Below are positions 53,366-62,491 of a stretch of 64,000 nt of DNA, one piece after another. Position 1 is the stretch's first letter; each line of letters begins with the position of its first letter. Source of the stretch: an uncultured Hyphomicrobiales bacterium. Its GTDB lineage: Bacteria > Pseudomonadota > Alphaproteobacteria > Rhizobiales > Beijerinckiaceae. The DNA is taken from assembly GCA_903824185.1 (NCBI GenBank), contig CAIJVU010000059.1, positions 1 through 64,000 on the forward strand, in the 5' to 3' direction. The notes under the pieces were generated by a model. That model did no database searches and had not been told where the DNA came from. It saw nothing but the letters and a program-made list of their open reading frames with translations. The position numbers and the translations under genes were made by a program.

Positions 53366-54459
53366 TCCGCGGCCTCATTTTGCTGCGCTAAAGCCGCTTG
53401 TTCGGCTCTGATTTTACGAAGAAGTTCCAACTCGCCCTGAAAATCCACATAATGGGGAAGTTTCAAATGTTCGACAAATCCAGAGGCTTCGACATTGTCG
53501 GCATGATAGAGCACAAATTCTTCCTGCTGTGCCGGATAATGTGCCGCCTCGCCCAAATCACGGGCTTTGAGAGAGCGATCAACAATCGCCATGGCCATGG
53601 CTTTGCGCTCATTATGCCCGAACGCAAATCCATAACCGCGGGTGAATTGCGGCGGGATGTCTTTGGAGCCTTGAAACTGATTGATCATCTGGCATTCGGT
53701 GACGGTGATGTCACCAAGATCAATCGCAAATCCCAACTCTTCGGGGATGAAATGCACACTCACTTCGCCCATGCGGATTTCACCCGCAAAGGGATGGTTA
53801 CCGCCAAATCCGCGTTGCACCGAATAAGCGAGGCCCAGCAAGAAACCCTCGTCCCCCCGCGCCAGCGCTTGTAAGCGCACATCGCGGTCAGCAGGGAATT
53901 CAACCGGATCGCGCGTCAGATCAAACGGTGTGCGATCAAGCGCATCAGGACGCTCATCTTCCATCAACCCTTCTGCTCCCAAAATATCGGGCACACGCGG
54001 CATGGCCGCATCGAGCGGCAGCTCAGCTACGGGCGCAGACGGGGTACCGCCTTCCGCCATCAAGGCGAAATCGAACAAGCGGTGGGTATAGTCATAGGTC
54101 GGGCCAAGAACCTGCCCGCCCGGCAAATCCTTGAAAGCGGCGGAGACGCGGCGGCGGATGGCCATTTGTGCGGTATCGACTGGCAGGCTGGAGCCGAAGC
54201 GCGGCAAAGTGGTCCGATAGGCTCGCAATAAAAAGGCGGCTTCCACGCCATCGCCTTGGCATTGCTTGAGTGCCAAAGCCGCAAGGCTTTTGTCATAAAG
54301 TGAGCCTTCATTCATGACCCGCGCACAGGCCAGTTGCATCTGCTCGCTGATTTGATTGACACTGAGTTCAGGCAATGCGGGATCACCGCGACGTTCTTCC
54401 GCAATCAGGTCATGCGTAGCAAGGATAGCGGCCTCGCCCCCTTTGACGGCAACATACAT
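53362..54459 (-). CDS. phnI: C-P lyase core subunit PhnI
   Basis: About 365 residues; the nucleosidase subunit that, with PhnG, H and L, displaces adenine from ATP by the phosphonate. Start ATG 54459 (MYVAVKGGEAAILATHDLIA) overlaps the phnH stop by one base (TGATG). Conserved blocks: SEQMQLACARVMNEGSLYDK, DYTHRLFDFALMAEGG, LGLAYSVQRGFGGNHPFAGE, GDITVTECQMINQFQGS and RGYGFAFGHNERKAMAMAIV. Confidence 0.95.
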   Translation of the reverse strand: MYVAVKGGEAAILATHDLIAEERRGDPALPELSVNQISEQMQLACARVMNEGSLYDKSLAALALKQCQGDGVEAAFLLRAYRTTLPRFGSSLPVDTAQMAIRRRVSAAFKDLPGGQVLGPTYDYTHRLFDFALMAEGGTPSAPVAELPLDAAMPRVPDILGAEGLMEDERPDALDRTPFDLTRDPVEFPADRDVRLQALARGDEGFLLGLAYSVQRGFGGNHPFAGEIRMGEVSVHFIPEELGFAIDLGDITVTECQMINQFQGSKDIPPQFTRGYGFAFGHNERKAMAMAIVDRSLKARDLGEAAHYPAQQEEFVLYHADNVEASGFVEHLKLPHYVDFQGELELLRKIRAEQAALAQQNEAAE

Positions 54460-55073
54460 CAGACAGCATCCTTCATTCGGCAAAGGGTGGTTCTGGGAAG
54501 CGCCAGAATCTCTGTTTCCGCGCATAAAATGATATCGACGCCCAAGGGAAACAGGCTGTGATTGTCTTGCAGCTGGGTCCAGAATGATTGAGATAAGCCC
54601 TGCGGGGCAATGGTGTGCGTCGTTTCAATCCCAGGCCCTGTCAGCGTGATGGCATCCCCGCCTGAAAGCGACGGGCAGGCAATCAGCAAAGTGCAGGACC
54701 GGTCTGGATAGCGGGCATCGCCCAAATCAAAGGCATCGAGCGGGAGAAATGCGCTCTGAGATGACAAGACGGCAAAGCGGGATTGTTTGCTGTCGGTTGT
54801 CAGTGCGGCACCGGTATGAAAAACAATCCATTGCCGACACAGGTCTGTGTCGAAAGCATCATCAAGAAAGACCGGTGTTTCATAATCGGCAAGAGTCAGC
54901 AAAATCATTGCCAGCCCCTGCGGCAGCGCCGTATGTGTTGCGGGCAACGGGGAGTTGAGGCTGATCACGCGACCCGGATTGGCCATCGCATCCAGCACAG
55001 AGCGAAACACGGATTGGGAATGAAGAACAGGATCGGAAAATCCCGCGGCAAGTGTGGAAGGGGCCGTCATCAA
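54459..55073 (-). CDS. phnH: C-P lyase core subunit PhnH
   Basis: 204 residues: LAAGFSDPVLHSQSVFRSVL, DAMANPGRVISL, LLTLADYETPVFLDDAFDTD and FPLGVDIILCAETEILALPR TT are PhnH hallmarks. Structural subunit of the PhnGHIJ core. ATGA overlap with phnG (55070-55073). Confidence 0.93.
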   Translation of the reverse strand: MMTAPSTLAAGFSDPVLHSQSVFRSVLDAMANPGRVISLNSPLPATHTALPQGLAMILLTLADYETPVFLDDAFDTDLCRQWIVFHTGAALTTDSKQSRFAVLSSQSAFLPLDAFDLGDARYPDRSCTLLIACPSLSGGDAITLTGPGIETTHTIAPQGLSQSFWTQLQDNHSLFPLGVDIILCAETEILALPRTTLCRMKDAV

Positions 55074-55531
55074 CCGTCTCCGCGCACAAGAGTGAAAAAT
55101 TCGACCTTTGTTGTGGCCGCTTTGCGGGAACGTTCAAGCCGTACTTGGGCTTGTCGCTCTTGAAGCGGCTTGATCACCGCAACCATCACCGCATGATGAT
55201 GGGCCGGATCTTGCAGCAAAGCATCAAGGATCGCTGCATAAAGGGCATGGTTTTTATCCCGCCCGAGTGCATAGGAAAAACCCATATGGCTCCCTAACCG
55301 CACCACGCAACGGGTGACGGTAGCCTCGCCTGTATTGAAGCGTTGTCCGGTGCCACCGGCGCGCCCTTCCACCATCACCGTACCGGTTTCCGCCGCTTTC
55401 ATGATGTGATGATCGGGCAGACCGCCATTTTGATCAAAATAATGTTTGAGATCATCTTGCGTGCTGCGGGCCAAAACGGCCATCCAGCGGGGACGCAAAG
55501 AATTCATATCAGTGAGAGGCGTATCGAGCAT
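55070..55531 (-). CDS. phnG: C-P lyase core subunit PhnG
   Basis: 153 residues: RPRWMAVLARSTQDDLKHYF, ETGTVMVEGRAGGTGQRFNT GEATVTRCVVRL and GFSYALGRDKNHALYAAILD are typical. Smallest core subunit. It begins 18 bp after the second phnE, so uptake and lyase genes form one long unit. Confidence 0.92.
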   Translation of the reverse strand: MLDTPLTDMNSLRPRWMAVLARSTQDDLKHYFDQNGGLPDHHIMKAAETGTVMVEGRAGGTGQRFNTGEATVTRCVVRLGSHMGFSYALGRDKNHALYAAILDALLQDPAHHHAVMVAVIKPLQERQAQVRLERSRKAATTKVEFFTLVRGDG

Positions 55532-55549
55532 GGAAGGGGTCCGCAGCTA

Positions 55550-56428
55550 TCAGGCGTGTTTTTCTGGGCCAATCATGGCGAAGCGAAGGCGAGAGGAAAT
55601 CATATCGATGCAGGCCACGGTGATCAGAACCATCAGAATCAAAAAGGAGGCTTGTTGCCATTCCAAGGTACGGATCATTTCAGACAGGTGCAAACCAATA
55701 CCGCCTGCGCCCACAATCCCAATGATGGTTGCCGAGCGGGTATTGGATTCGAAAAAATAGAGCCATTGGCTGGCGATTACCGGCAGAACTTGCGGGATCA
55801 AACCATGGCGGATGGAGGCCATATGGGAACCGCCACTGGCCAATATTCCTTCCATCGGCTTGCGGTCGGCTGATTCAAATGTTTCGGAAAACAATTTGCC
55901 GAAGGAGCCGATATCGGAAGTCATGATGGCCAAGACGCCGGCAAAAGGACCAAGACCCACCACATTGATCCAGATCAGCGCCCAGATCAGCGTATCAATG
56001 CCACGGATCGTATCAAGGCCACGGCGCATCATGAATTGCGGCAAGCGAAAAGGGACGACATTGCGCGCGGCCAACAAGGCCAGCGGGAAAGCGATCACGC
56101 AAGCCAGACTAGTCCCTAAAAAAGCAATCGCCAAAGTCTCGCCCAGCGATTTTGTATAAAGCCAAAGACGGCTCATGGTCTCAACAGACGGAGGGAGCAT
56201 CAGGCCGATGATTTCGCCGAGCTTGCCCACGCCATTCCAAATCCGGAGTGGCGAGAATTCAAGCATGTTTAAGCCCGTGATGAACAAAACCAAAAGGGCA
56301 AGGCCAATCGCAATCGTGCGGATGCGCTGGCCCATGTCAGGGCGCATATGTTGACCAAAGCGTGAGCGCACACTGTCGAGATCGCTGGTGTTAAAGGCGC
56401 TTTGTGTCACTGTTATTTTTTCTGTCAT
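55550..56428 (-). CDS. phnE: Phosphonate ABC transporter permease (second)
   Basis: A 292-residue inner-membrane permease. Membrane segments start near residue 36 (IRTIAIGLALLVLFITGLNM). The family stretch LGETLAIAFLGTSLACVIAF, RGIDTLIWALIWINVVGLGP, and KPMEGILASGGSHMASIRHG LIPQV with SATIIGIVGAGGIGLHL mark PhnE. It overlaps the first phnE by ATGA (56425-56428), so the channel is a heterodimer. Confidence 0.93.
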   Translation of the reverse strand: MTEKITVTQSAFNTSDLDSVRSRFGQHMRPDMGQRIRTIAIGLALLVLFITGLNMLEFSPLRIWNGVGKLGEIIGLMLPPSVETMSRLWLYTKSLGETLAIAFLGTSLACVIAFPLALLAARNVVPFRLPQFMMRRGLDTIRGIDTLIWALIWINVVGLGPFAGVLAIMTSDIGSFGKLFSETFESADRKPMEGILASGGSHMASIRHGLIPQVLPVIASQWLYFFESNTRSATIIGIVGAGGIGLHLSEMIRTLEWQQASFLILMVLITVACIDMISSRLRFAMIGPEKHA

Positions 56429-57309
56429 GATTGCGCCTCATGTCCGAGCAAAACATGGCGCAACCGTTCTGTGCCATAATCAATCAACATGACTGTCAGA
56501 ATGATAAAGACCAAGATCGCACTCACATCAGAGTAATAAAATTTACGAATGGCCTCAATGAGCGTCACGCCAATACCGCCTGCACCCACAAAGCCCATGA
56601 CCGAGGCTTCGCGCACATTGATTTCAAACCGCAGCAAACCATAACTAACCATATTGGACGCCACTTGCGGCAAGGCAGCAAAACGCATTTGCGAAGCCCA
56701 AGTACCGCCAGACGCCGCAATGCCCTCAACGGGTTTCATATCGATATTCTCAATCACTTCGGCAAATAATTTGCCCAAGGCACCCATGGTGTGAACAGAG
56801 AGCGCCATGACGCCCGCCACAGGCCCCAAGCCAAAAGCGATCACGAAAATTAAGGCGAACACGATGCTGGGAACCGTACGGGCAAATTCCAGAAACCGCC
56901 GCGTTGCCACCCCGAGCCAGGGATGAGGTGTCATATTGCGGGATGCGATGAAACTTAAAAAGAAAGCCAAGAGGCCGCCGGTTGTTGTGCCCACATAAGC
57001 GATCATCAGAGTTTCGCCCATGAGTTTCAGCCAGCGCTTCCAACCCCAGAACCACTCTTGCGGATCATTGAGGACAAGCGCCCCTGATTCCAGATGGGCA
57101 AGGCGTTCGAAATAGCTTGTGAAATTGCCAATATTTTTAAAAAGCTTTGCGGCATCCATTTCTGCCATGACAACAGAGAGCGCGAGCAAAAGACATAAAA
57201 CACCATAGAAGAATACAATATAAAGCCGGCGCTTGCGCACGGCTTGCTGATAGCTATGCAGCAAATCGGGAACAGATTTTAATGAGAGACTGGAAATAAA
57301 ATCGGCCAT
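56425..57309 (-). CDS. phnE: Phosphonate ABC transporter permease (first)
   Basis: A 294-residue PhnE homolog: RRLYIVFFYGVLCLLLALSV anchor, LMGETLMIAYVGTTTGGLLA, RTVPSIVFALIFVIAFGLGP, KPVEGIAASGGTWASQMRFA and EASVMGFVGAGGIGVTLIEA. It lies downstream of phnD across a strong hairpin, then couples to the second phnE. Confidence 0.93.
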   Translation of the reverse strand: MADFISSLSLKSVPDLLHSYQQAVRKRRLYIVFFYGVLCLLLALSVVMAEMDAAKLFKNIGNFTSYFERLAHLESGALVLNDPQEWFWGWKRWLKLMGETLMIAYVGTTTGGLLAFFLSFIASRNMTPHPWLGVATRRFLEFARTVPSIVFALIFVIAFGLGPVAGVMALSVHTMGALGKLFAEVIENIDMKPVEGIAASGGTWASQMRFAALPQVASNMVSYGLLRFEINVREASVMGFVGAGGIGVTLIEAIRKFYYSDVSAILVFIILTVMLIDYGTERLRHVLLGHEAQS

Positions 57310-57321
57310 GGCGCCTAAACG

Positions 57322-57355
57322 AAAAAAAGCGGATGCCGCGCAAACGGCACCCGCT
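57322..57355 (-). terminator. Intrinsic terminator/attenuator between phnD and phnE
   Basis: On the minus strand an 11-bp stem (57345-57355 with 57328-57338, one G-T pair, 6-nt loop) is followed by seven T. It starts seven bases after the phnD stop and lies inside the operon. It should let the binding protein be made in excess over permease and lyase. Confidence 0.85.
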
Positions 57356-57362
57356 TGATGGA

Positions 57363-58280
57363 TTAAGAAGATTTTTTGCGCAGTTGATCGACAAACTTGT
57401 TCAATTCGATGATGGGCTCGTAAGCCTTCACATCAACAGGCTGCCAATTTTCGTTTTTGCCGTCTGACAATTTGTCAAAAGCGGCCTTGTCTTTCTTCTC
57501 GGCTGAGAAGAACGCATCACGGATTTTCGCTTTCAGATCTTCCGGCAGATCGGCAAGATAAGCATAAGGCGAATTCACGATCATGTCTGACTTGTAGATG
57601 ATGCGGTAATCATCAAGCTTGGCCATATTTTTGGAGGCCATGCGGGTCAGGTTGGAATCGTCTTCAGCATTCCACCAATTGGCAGCAATATCCACGGTGC
57701 CTTGGCCCAAAGCAATCACCGCATTTTCATGGCTGCCGGTATAGACCACTTTGCCGAAGAAGGTGTCGGGATTGATGCCCATTTTATCAAGCGCAAAACG
57801 CGGCACATTGTTGCCTGATGTTGAATTGGGATCGACGAGGCCGAGATTCTTGCCCTTCAAGTCCTCAACCTTCTGGTAAGGCGAGTCTTTCTTCACGTAG
57901 AAGACCGAGTAATAGCCTTTGACGCCGCCTTTGTTCACTTCAATGGCAAACGGCTCGATTTTAGAACCGTTCATGATGGCGCGCGCAAAAGAAGCAGGGC
58001 CATAATTGGCGATATGAATCTGACCGGCCTTCTGGCCTTCGATGATCGCGGCATAATCTTGGGCCACGCGAATGGTCACTTTGATACCGAGTTCTTTGCT
58101 GAGATAATCAACGAACGGACCGAAGCGCTCTGTGACGCCGGATGAATTTTCAGCAGGAATGACGGCAAAAACGAGTTCGGGATATTTTGCTTTCCAGTCT
58201 TGTGCGGAAGCAGTGGTGACAGCAGCGGAAAGACCAGCGGCCATAAGCAAACCGGTCAATGCATGACGACGTGTAATCAT
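57363..58280 (-). CDS. phnD: Phosphonate-binding periplasmic protein
   Basis: About 305 residues. The N-terminus MITRRHALTGLLMAAGLSAA is an export signal with an Arg pair, possibly Tat-type; cleavage near SAQD. PhnD features: VFAVIPAENSSGVTERFGPF, VDYLSKELGIKVTIRVAQDY AAIIEGQ, IHIANYGPASFARAI and LGLVDPNSTSGNNVPRFAL. I use ATG 58280 because GGGGAT precedes it; ATG 58292 is the alternative. It delivers phosphonate to the PhnCE transporter. Confidence 0.93.
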   Translation of the reverse strand: MITRRHALTGLLMAAGLSAAVTTASAQDWKAKYPELVFAVIPAENSSGVTERFGPFVDYLSKELGIKVTIRVAQDYAAIIEGQKAGQIHIANYGPASFARAIMNGSKIEPFAIEVNKGGVKGYYSVFYVKKDSPYQKVEDLKGKNLGLVDPNSTSGNNVPRFALDKMGINPDTFFGKVVYTGSHENAVIALGQGTVDIAANWWNAEDDSNLTRMASKNMAKLDDYRIIYKSDMIVNSPYAYLADLPEDLKAKIRDAFFSAEKKDKAAFDKLSDGKNENWQPVDVKAYEPIIELNKFVDQLRKKSS

Positions 58281-58331
58281 TGAAATCCCCATGGATCAGG
58301 TTGTGAGCGGGTTATCGCTTCCAAGACGTGC

Positions 58332-59126
58332 TCAGGCCAAGGAAGAAGCGGCTTTTATAGGCATGGTGGATGACGCATCCATGACATCCCCTGCCTCGAT
58401 ATCGTAAAGGGCTTGGGCGATCTCACTGGTCAGCGCCGAAGGCACATCATTGAAAACGATCTGCCCATTGGCCATGCCGACCAGACGGTCGCAATAGGTG
58501 CGCGCGAGATCCAGCGAATGCAGATTGCAGATGACCGTGATCCCAAAATGGCGGTTAATGCGCAGCAAAGAGTCCATCACGATTTTGGTATTGCGCGGAT
58601 CCAGCGAGGCGATGGGTTCATCAGCCAAAATAAGATCGGGCTCCTGCACCAAAGCACGACAGATAGCCACACGTTGCTGTTGTCCACCCGATAATTGATC
58701 AGCGCGTTGGGCGGCCAAAGTCGCCATATCGAATTGATCAAGCGCTGCCAAAGCAATGGCGCGGTCATTCTCGCCCCACAGCCGCAACATCGAGCGCCAG
58801 CTGGATGTCATGGCCAAGCGGCCCATTAAAACATTGGTGAGCACATCAAGACGCCCAACCAGATTAAATTGTTGGAAAATCATCGCGCAGCGTCGGCGCC
58901 ACAGGCGTAATTCATAGCCATCAAGTTCGCTGACCGCTTGCCCCTGCCACAGGATTTTACCTTCGCTTGGTTCGGTCAGACGGTTGAGCATACGCAAAAG
59001 GGTCGACTTGCCCGCGCCTGAGCGTCCGATGACGCCGATAAATTCACCGCGTTGAATGGTTAAGTCAACGCTGTCGACAACGCGCCGCGTGCCATAGATT
59101 TTCGAGAGGCCTGAAATCTCTAGCAT
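58332..59126 (-). CDS. phnC: Phosphonate ABC transporter ATP-binding protein
   Basis: About 264 residues from ATG 59126: [20 protein letters not shown], Walker [10 protein letters not shown] (residues 34-42), [23 protein letters not shown] (PhnC hallmark), [15 protein letters not shown] and [20 protein letters not shown]. The frame continues to 59180, but that stretch overlaps the Pho box, so the shorter start is favoured. First gene of the phn operon. Confidence 0.94.
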   Translation of the reverse strand: MLEISGLSKIYGTRRVVDSVDLTIQRGEFIGVIGRSGAGKSTLLRMLNRLTEPSEGKILWQGQAVSELDGYELRLWRRRCAMIFQQFNLVGRLDVLTNVLMGRLAMTSSWRSMLRLWGENDRAIALAALDQFDMATLAAQRADQLSGGQQQRVAICRALVQEPDLILADEPIASLDPRNTKIVMDSLLRINRHFGITVICNLHSLDLARTYCDRLVGMANGQIVFNDVPSALTSEIAQALYDIEAGDVMDASSTMPIKAASSLA

Positions 59127-59173
59127 GGGTGATCCACTCTTTATAAGAACTGTGAGATCACTAGGATTTTCAA

Positions 59174-59191
59174 ATGACAATCGGATGACAG
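59174..59191 (-). promoter_or_regulatory. Pho box of the phn operon
   Basis: Read leftward, CTGTCATCCGATTGTCAT is two PhoB heptamers, CTGTCAT and TTGTCAT, separated by four bases; only one base departs from the consensus direct repeat. It is about 48 bp before the phnC start codon, the right place for PhoB-activated transcription of phnCDEE-GHIJKLM. Confidence 0.88.
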
Positions 59192-59326
59192 TTTAAAATT
59201 TGACTAATGCTTTGGAAAATAGCGTAAAAAGCGCAATTATGAAGAAAAGCGTGACTGCCTTTTCACAAAGAGTACCCAAAGGATTATTTCTCTTTCTTGC
59301 GCGAAATGAGAAGGGAATATTCACAA

Positions 59327-59344
59327 CTGTCATAAAACTGCAAA
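59327..59344 (+). promoter_or_regulatory. Candidate Pho box of the plcP operon
   Basis: CTGTCATAAAACTGCAAA has one perfect PhoB heptamer and, after four bases, a weaker CTG-A- half. It lies 40 bp before the plcP start codon on the plus strand. A single good half-site makes this less certain than the phn box. Confidence 0.55.
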
Positions 59345-59384
59345 AAGAATCCTGTTTGTGAGCCTCCATCATACGGGGGCATCG

Positions 59385-60188
59385 ATGACAGAACCGGCCG
59401 CACGCCATCACAGAACACTTTTTATTTCTGATGTGCATCTGGGAACACGCGGATGCCAAGCCGAATTGTTGATGGATTTTTTGAAATGCAATGAAGCCGA
59501 CCGGATTTTTTTGGTGGGTGATATTGTCGATGGTTGGCGTTTGAAAAACGGCTGGTTCTGGCCGCAAGCCCATAATGATGTGGTGCAGAAATTTTTGCGC
59601 AAAGTCCGCAAGGGCGCCAATGTGACTTATATTCCCGGTAATCACGACGAGTTTTTGCGTGATTATGAAGGGATGAATTTTGGTGGCATCGAGATCCAGA
59701 ACGAGGCCTTTCACGAAACCGCTGATGGCAAGCGCTATCTGATCTTGCATGGCGACAAATATGATGTCGTCGTGCGTAATATCCGGTGGCTCGCTTATCT
59801 CGGGGATTGGGCTTATGACTTGGCCATTACGCTGAATACCGTGATCGGCTTTTTCCGCAGGCATTTGGGCCTGTCTTATTGGTCTTTTTCGGGCTGGAGC
59901 AAGCGGAAGGTCAAGCGCGCTGTCAATTATATCGGCGCCTTTGAAAATGCCGTCGCCAGCGATGCGCAGCGCCATGATGTGCATGGCGTGATTTGCGGCC
60001 ATATCCATCAACCCGTGATGCGCGATATCGAGGGCGTGCATTATATCAATCTCGGGGATTGGGTAGATAGTTGTTCGGCTCTTGTCGAACATCATGACGG
60101 GCGTTTTGAATTACTGCATTGGTCGGAAATCGAAAGCGCCAAACACTCAGAAGCTATGGAAGCCCAAGCCTTAAAGGCCGTTGCCTGA
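59385..60188 (+). CDS. plcP: PlcP-type metallophosphoesterase (phospholipid-degrading)
   Basis: A 267-residue calcineurin-like phosphoesterase: FISDVHLGTRGCQAELLMDF, LVGDIVDGW, IPGNHDEFLRDYEG, LILHGDKYDVV and CGHIHQPVMRDIEGVHYINL GDWVDSC supply the two-metal site. It resembles UDP-2,3-diacylglucosamine hydrolases (LpxH), but in Sinorhizobium and marine bacteria this LpxH-like clade, followed by a glycosyltransferase, is the phosphate-starvation phospholipase C PlcP that gives diacylglycerol. The neighbours here (Agt-type transferase, BtaA) strongly favour PlcP. ATG 59385 chosen; overlap with the next gene is one base (TGATG). Confidence 0.85.
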   Translation: MTEPAARHHRTLFISDVHLGTRGCQAELLMDFLKCNEADRIFLVGDIVDGWRLKNGWFWPQAHNDVVQKFLRKVRKGANVTYIPGNHDEFLRDYEGMNFGGIEIQNEAFHETADGKRYLILHGDKYDVVVRNIRWLAYLGDWAYDLAITLNTVIGFFRRHLGLSYWSFSGWSKRKVKRAVNYIGAFENAVASDAQRHDVHGVICGHIHQPVMRDIEGVHYINLGDWVDSCSALVEHHDGRFELLHWSEIESAKHSEAMEAQALKAVA

Positions 60189-61213
60189 TGCGTATCACCA
60201 TCGTCACGGATGCTTGGAAGCCTCAGGTGAACGGTGTGGTGCGGACCTTGGAACGCTTGGCCTATGAAGCAGGTATCTTAGGTGATGATATATCCTTTGT
60301 GACACCTGCGCAGTTTAAAACAATGCCTTTGCCTTTTTATCCCGAAATCAGTCTGTCTTTGACCTCGCGTCAAAAAGTAGCCGAGGCGATCAAAGACTTG
60401 GGTGCTGATGCCTTGCATATTTCCACTGAAGGCCCTTTGGGACATTTGGCGCGCAGTTGGGCTGTCAAAAACAATGTGCCCTTCACGTCCTGTTATCACA
60501 CCCACTATCCGCATTATATTTCTGCCCGTTTTCCAATCCCTGAGGCATGGACCTATGCCTATCTGCGCTGGTTTCACAGCGCCGCGCAGGCCACGATGGT
60601 CGCCACCGAGGATTTAAAAAATACCCTGAAAAATAATGGTTTTAAAAATCTGATGATCTGGTCGCGCGGGGTTGACGGTCAGCTTTTCAAGCCGCGTCCC
60701 GATCACAGGATTTATGGCGAGGGGCCGGTTTTTCTTTGCGTGGCGCGGTTGGCGGTCGAGAAAAACCTAGAAGCCTTTTTATCGCTCGATTTACCGGGGA
60801 AAAAAGTCATGGTCGGGGACGGGCCTGATCGGGCGCGGCTGCAAAAAACCTATAAAGACGTTATCTTTACAGGTGCTTTATTCGGCGACGATCTGGCCAG
60901 CGCTTATGCGGCAGCGGACAGTTTTGTTTTCCCCAGCACGTCAGAGACATTTGGTCTTGTTCTGCTGGAAGCCTTGGCATCGGGTTTGCCGATTGCGGCG
61001 TTTCCCGCCTCAGGCCTTTTGGCTGAAATCCAGTCGGCAGGTTTGGGTGTGCTGGATGCCGATTTGAAAAAAGCCGCTATGCAGAGTCTGTCAATTCCGC
61101 GTGAAGCCTGTCGAGGCTATGCCTTGGGCTTTTCCCATCAGGAAACAACGCGGCAATTCATCGGCAATATACGCAATGCGTTGAAAGTGCCATATCCGCC
61201 GATTGCGGCCTAA
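60188..61213 (+). CDS. agt: GT4-family glycosyltransferase, Agt-like glycolipid synthase
   Basis: A 341-residue GT-B glycosyltransferase: ITIVTDAWKPQVNGVVRTLE at the N-terminus, TEGPLGHLARSWAVKNNVPF, CYHTHYPHYISARF, VARLAVEKNLEAFLSL and the donor-site FPSTSETFGLVLLEALASGL PIAAFP. These match the transferase that follows plcP in phosphate-limited bacteria and puts glucose or glucuronate on diacylglycerol. The donor and product are not shown by the sequence. TGATG overlap with plcP; btaA starts 24 bp on. Confidence 0.8.
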   Translation: MRITIVTDAWKPQVNGVVRTLERLAYEAGILGDDISFVTPAQFKTMPLPFYPEISLSLTSRQKVAEAIKDLGADALHISTEGPLGHLARSWAVKNNVPFTSCYHTHYPHYISARFPIPEAWTYAYLRWFHSAAQATMVATEDLKNTLKNNGFKNLMIWSRGVDGQLFKPRPDHRIYGEGPVFLCVARLAVEKNLEAFLSLDLPGKKVMVGDGPDRARLQKTYKDVIFTGALFGDDLASAYAAADSFVFPSTSETFGLVLLEALASGLPIAAFPASGLLAEIQSAGLGVLDADLKKAAMQSLSIPREACRGYALGFSHQETTRQFIGNIRNALKVPYPPIAA

Positions 61214-61237
61214 TCGAAACGAAGAACAGGGTTTGAG

Positions 61238-62491
61238 ATGCGTGTGATGGATTATGATAATGCTCAGGCAAAAGCCGGTGATTTGCTGAAACAGGCCGTG
61301 TACGGACAAAAGCAGGAGGAGAAAGCCAGTCTCCTCGACAAGATGTTTGCCTTCTGGTTTCAGCGTTTGGTCTATCCGCAGATCTGGGAAGATCCCCGCG
61401 TTGATATCGACGCCATGGAGCCGTTAAGCGGCTTAAATATCATCACCATTACATCGGGTGGATGCAATGTGTTGTCCTATCTCACCGAAGGACCGCATTC
61501 CATTACCGCGGTGGATTTGAACCACGCCCATTGCGCCTTGCTAAATCTGAAGCTGGCGGCCATTCGCGGGCTGGATACCTATGAGCAGTTTTATAATTTC
61601 TTTGGTCATGCCGACCAAAAAAGCAATGTGGCGCTTTATGAAAATGTGATTGCACCAGAGCTTGATGGTGCAAGCCGCGCCTATTGGGAAGCCCGTGTGT
61701 GGAACGGCAAGCGCTACAAAGCCTTTGCCAAAAATTTCTACTGTTTTGGGCTGTTAGGCAATCTTATCGGTGTCTTGCATTGGGCCGCGCGTTTGGCCGG
61801 AACCAATCTTGAAGAGTTGACACGTTGCCAAACCATTGCCGAGCAAGAGATATGGTTTGATACCAAAGTGGGACCGATTTTCGACCGTCCATTGGTGCGT
61901 CGTTTGGCTTCAAGCCCCATGGCGCTTTTCAATTTGGGCATTCCGCCCCATCAATATGATGCTTTGTGCAATGGCAAGCCTGAAACCATGGCCGATGTGT
62001 TGAAACAACGGGCGCGCAAAATCGCAACCGTTGTGGATATCAAAGACAATTATTTTGCATGGCAGGCTTATGCGCGCAGCTATGATCACGGCGAGGACGG
62101 CTCATGCCCGCCTTATTTGCGCGCTGAAAACTGGCAGCGTCTCAAGCAATATGTCAGCCGTGTCGAAGTCCGGCATGCTTCCTATCGTGATGTCTTGCTG
62201 GAAAAGCCCGATGCCTCGCTTGATCGTTATGTCTTGCTCGATGCACAAGACTGGATGTCCGAGCAGGAATTGAATTTATTGTGGCAGGAGATTACCCGCA
62301 CGGCCACGCCAAATGCCTGCGTGATTTTCAGAACAGCCGGTGAAGAATCCTGTCTGATTGGTAAATTGTCAGCAGACATCGAACAGCATTGGAAGCGCGA
62401 TGACGCAGCCTCTGCGGCCTATCATGCCAAAGACCGGTCTGCCATTTATGGTGGATTTCATCTCTATCGGCGTGTGACGGTTGAGGGATGA
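61238..62491 (+). CDS. btaA: BtaA: S-adenosylmethionine:diacylglycerol 3-amino-3-carboxypropyltransferase
   Basis: First enzyme of betaine lipid (DGTS) synthesis, attaching the homoserine-like group of AdoMet to diacylglycerol. A 417-residue DUF3419 protein: FWFQRLVYPQIWEDPRVDID, ITSGGCNVLSYLTEGP (cofactor loop), VDLNHAHCALLNLKLAA, YCFGLLGNLIGVLHWAARLA and RYVLLDAQDWMSEQELNLLW match Rhodobacter BtaA in layout. The diacylglycerol would come from PlcP. Its last four bases overlap the next gene (ATGA), an uncommon tight link to an uncharacterised gene. Confidence 0.9.
   Translation: MRVMDYDNAQAKAGDLLKQAVYGQKQEEKASLLDKMFAFWFQRLVYPQIWEDPRVDIDAMEPLSGLNIITITSGGCNVLSYLTEGPHSITAVDLNHAHCALLNLKLAAIRGLDTYEQFYNFFGHADQKSNVALYENVIAPELDGASRAYWEARVWNGKRYKAFAKNFYCFGLLGNLIGVLHWAARLAGTNLEELTRCQTIAEQEIWFDTKVGPIFDRPLVRRLASSPMALFNLGIPPHQYDALCNGKPETMADVLKQRARKIATVVDIKDNYFAWQAYARSYDHGEDGSCPPYLRAENWQRLKQYVSRVEVRHASYRDVLLEKPDASLDRYVLLDAQDWMSEQELNLLWQEITRTATPNACVIFRTAGEESCLIGKLSADIEQHWKRDDAASAAYHAKDRSAIYGGFHLYRRVTVEG

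Noticed and set aside
59193-60095. Long minus-strand open frame opposite plcP
   Set aside because: It is antisense to a well-supported phosphoesterase gene, rich in His and Ile from reversed codons, with no recognisable domain.
59385-60188. LpxH (UDP-2,3-diacylglucosamine hydrolase) of lipid A synthesis
   Set aside because: Sequence alone allows it, but one-base coupling to a GT4 transferase and btaA downstream fits the PlcP-Agt arrangement much better.
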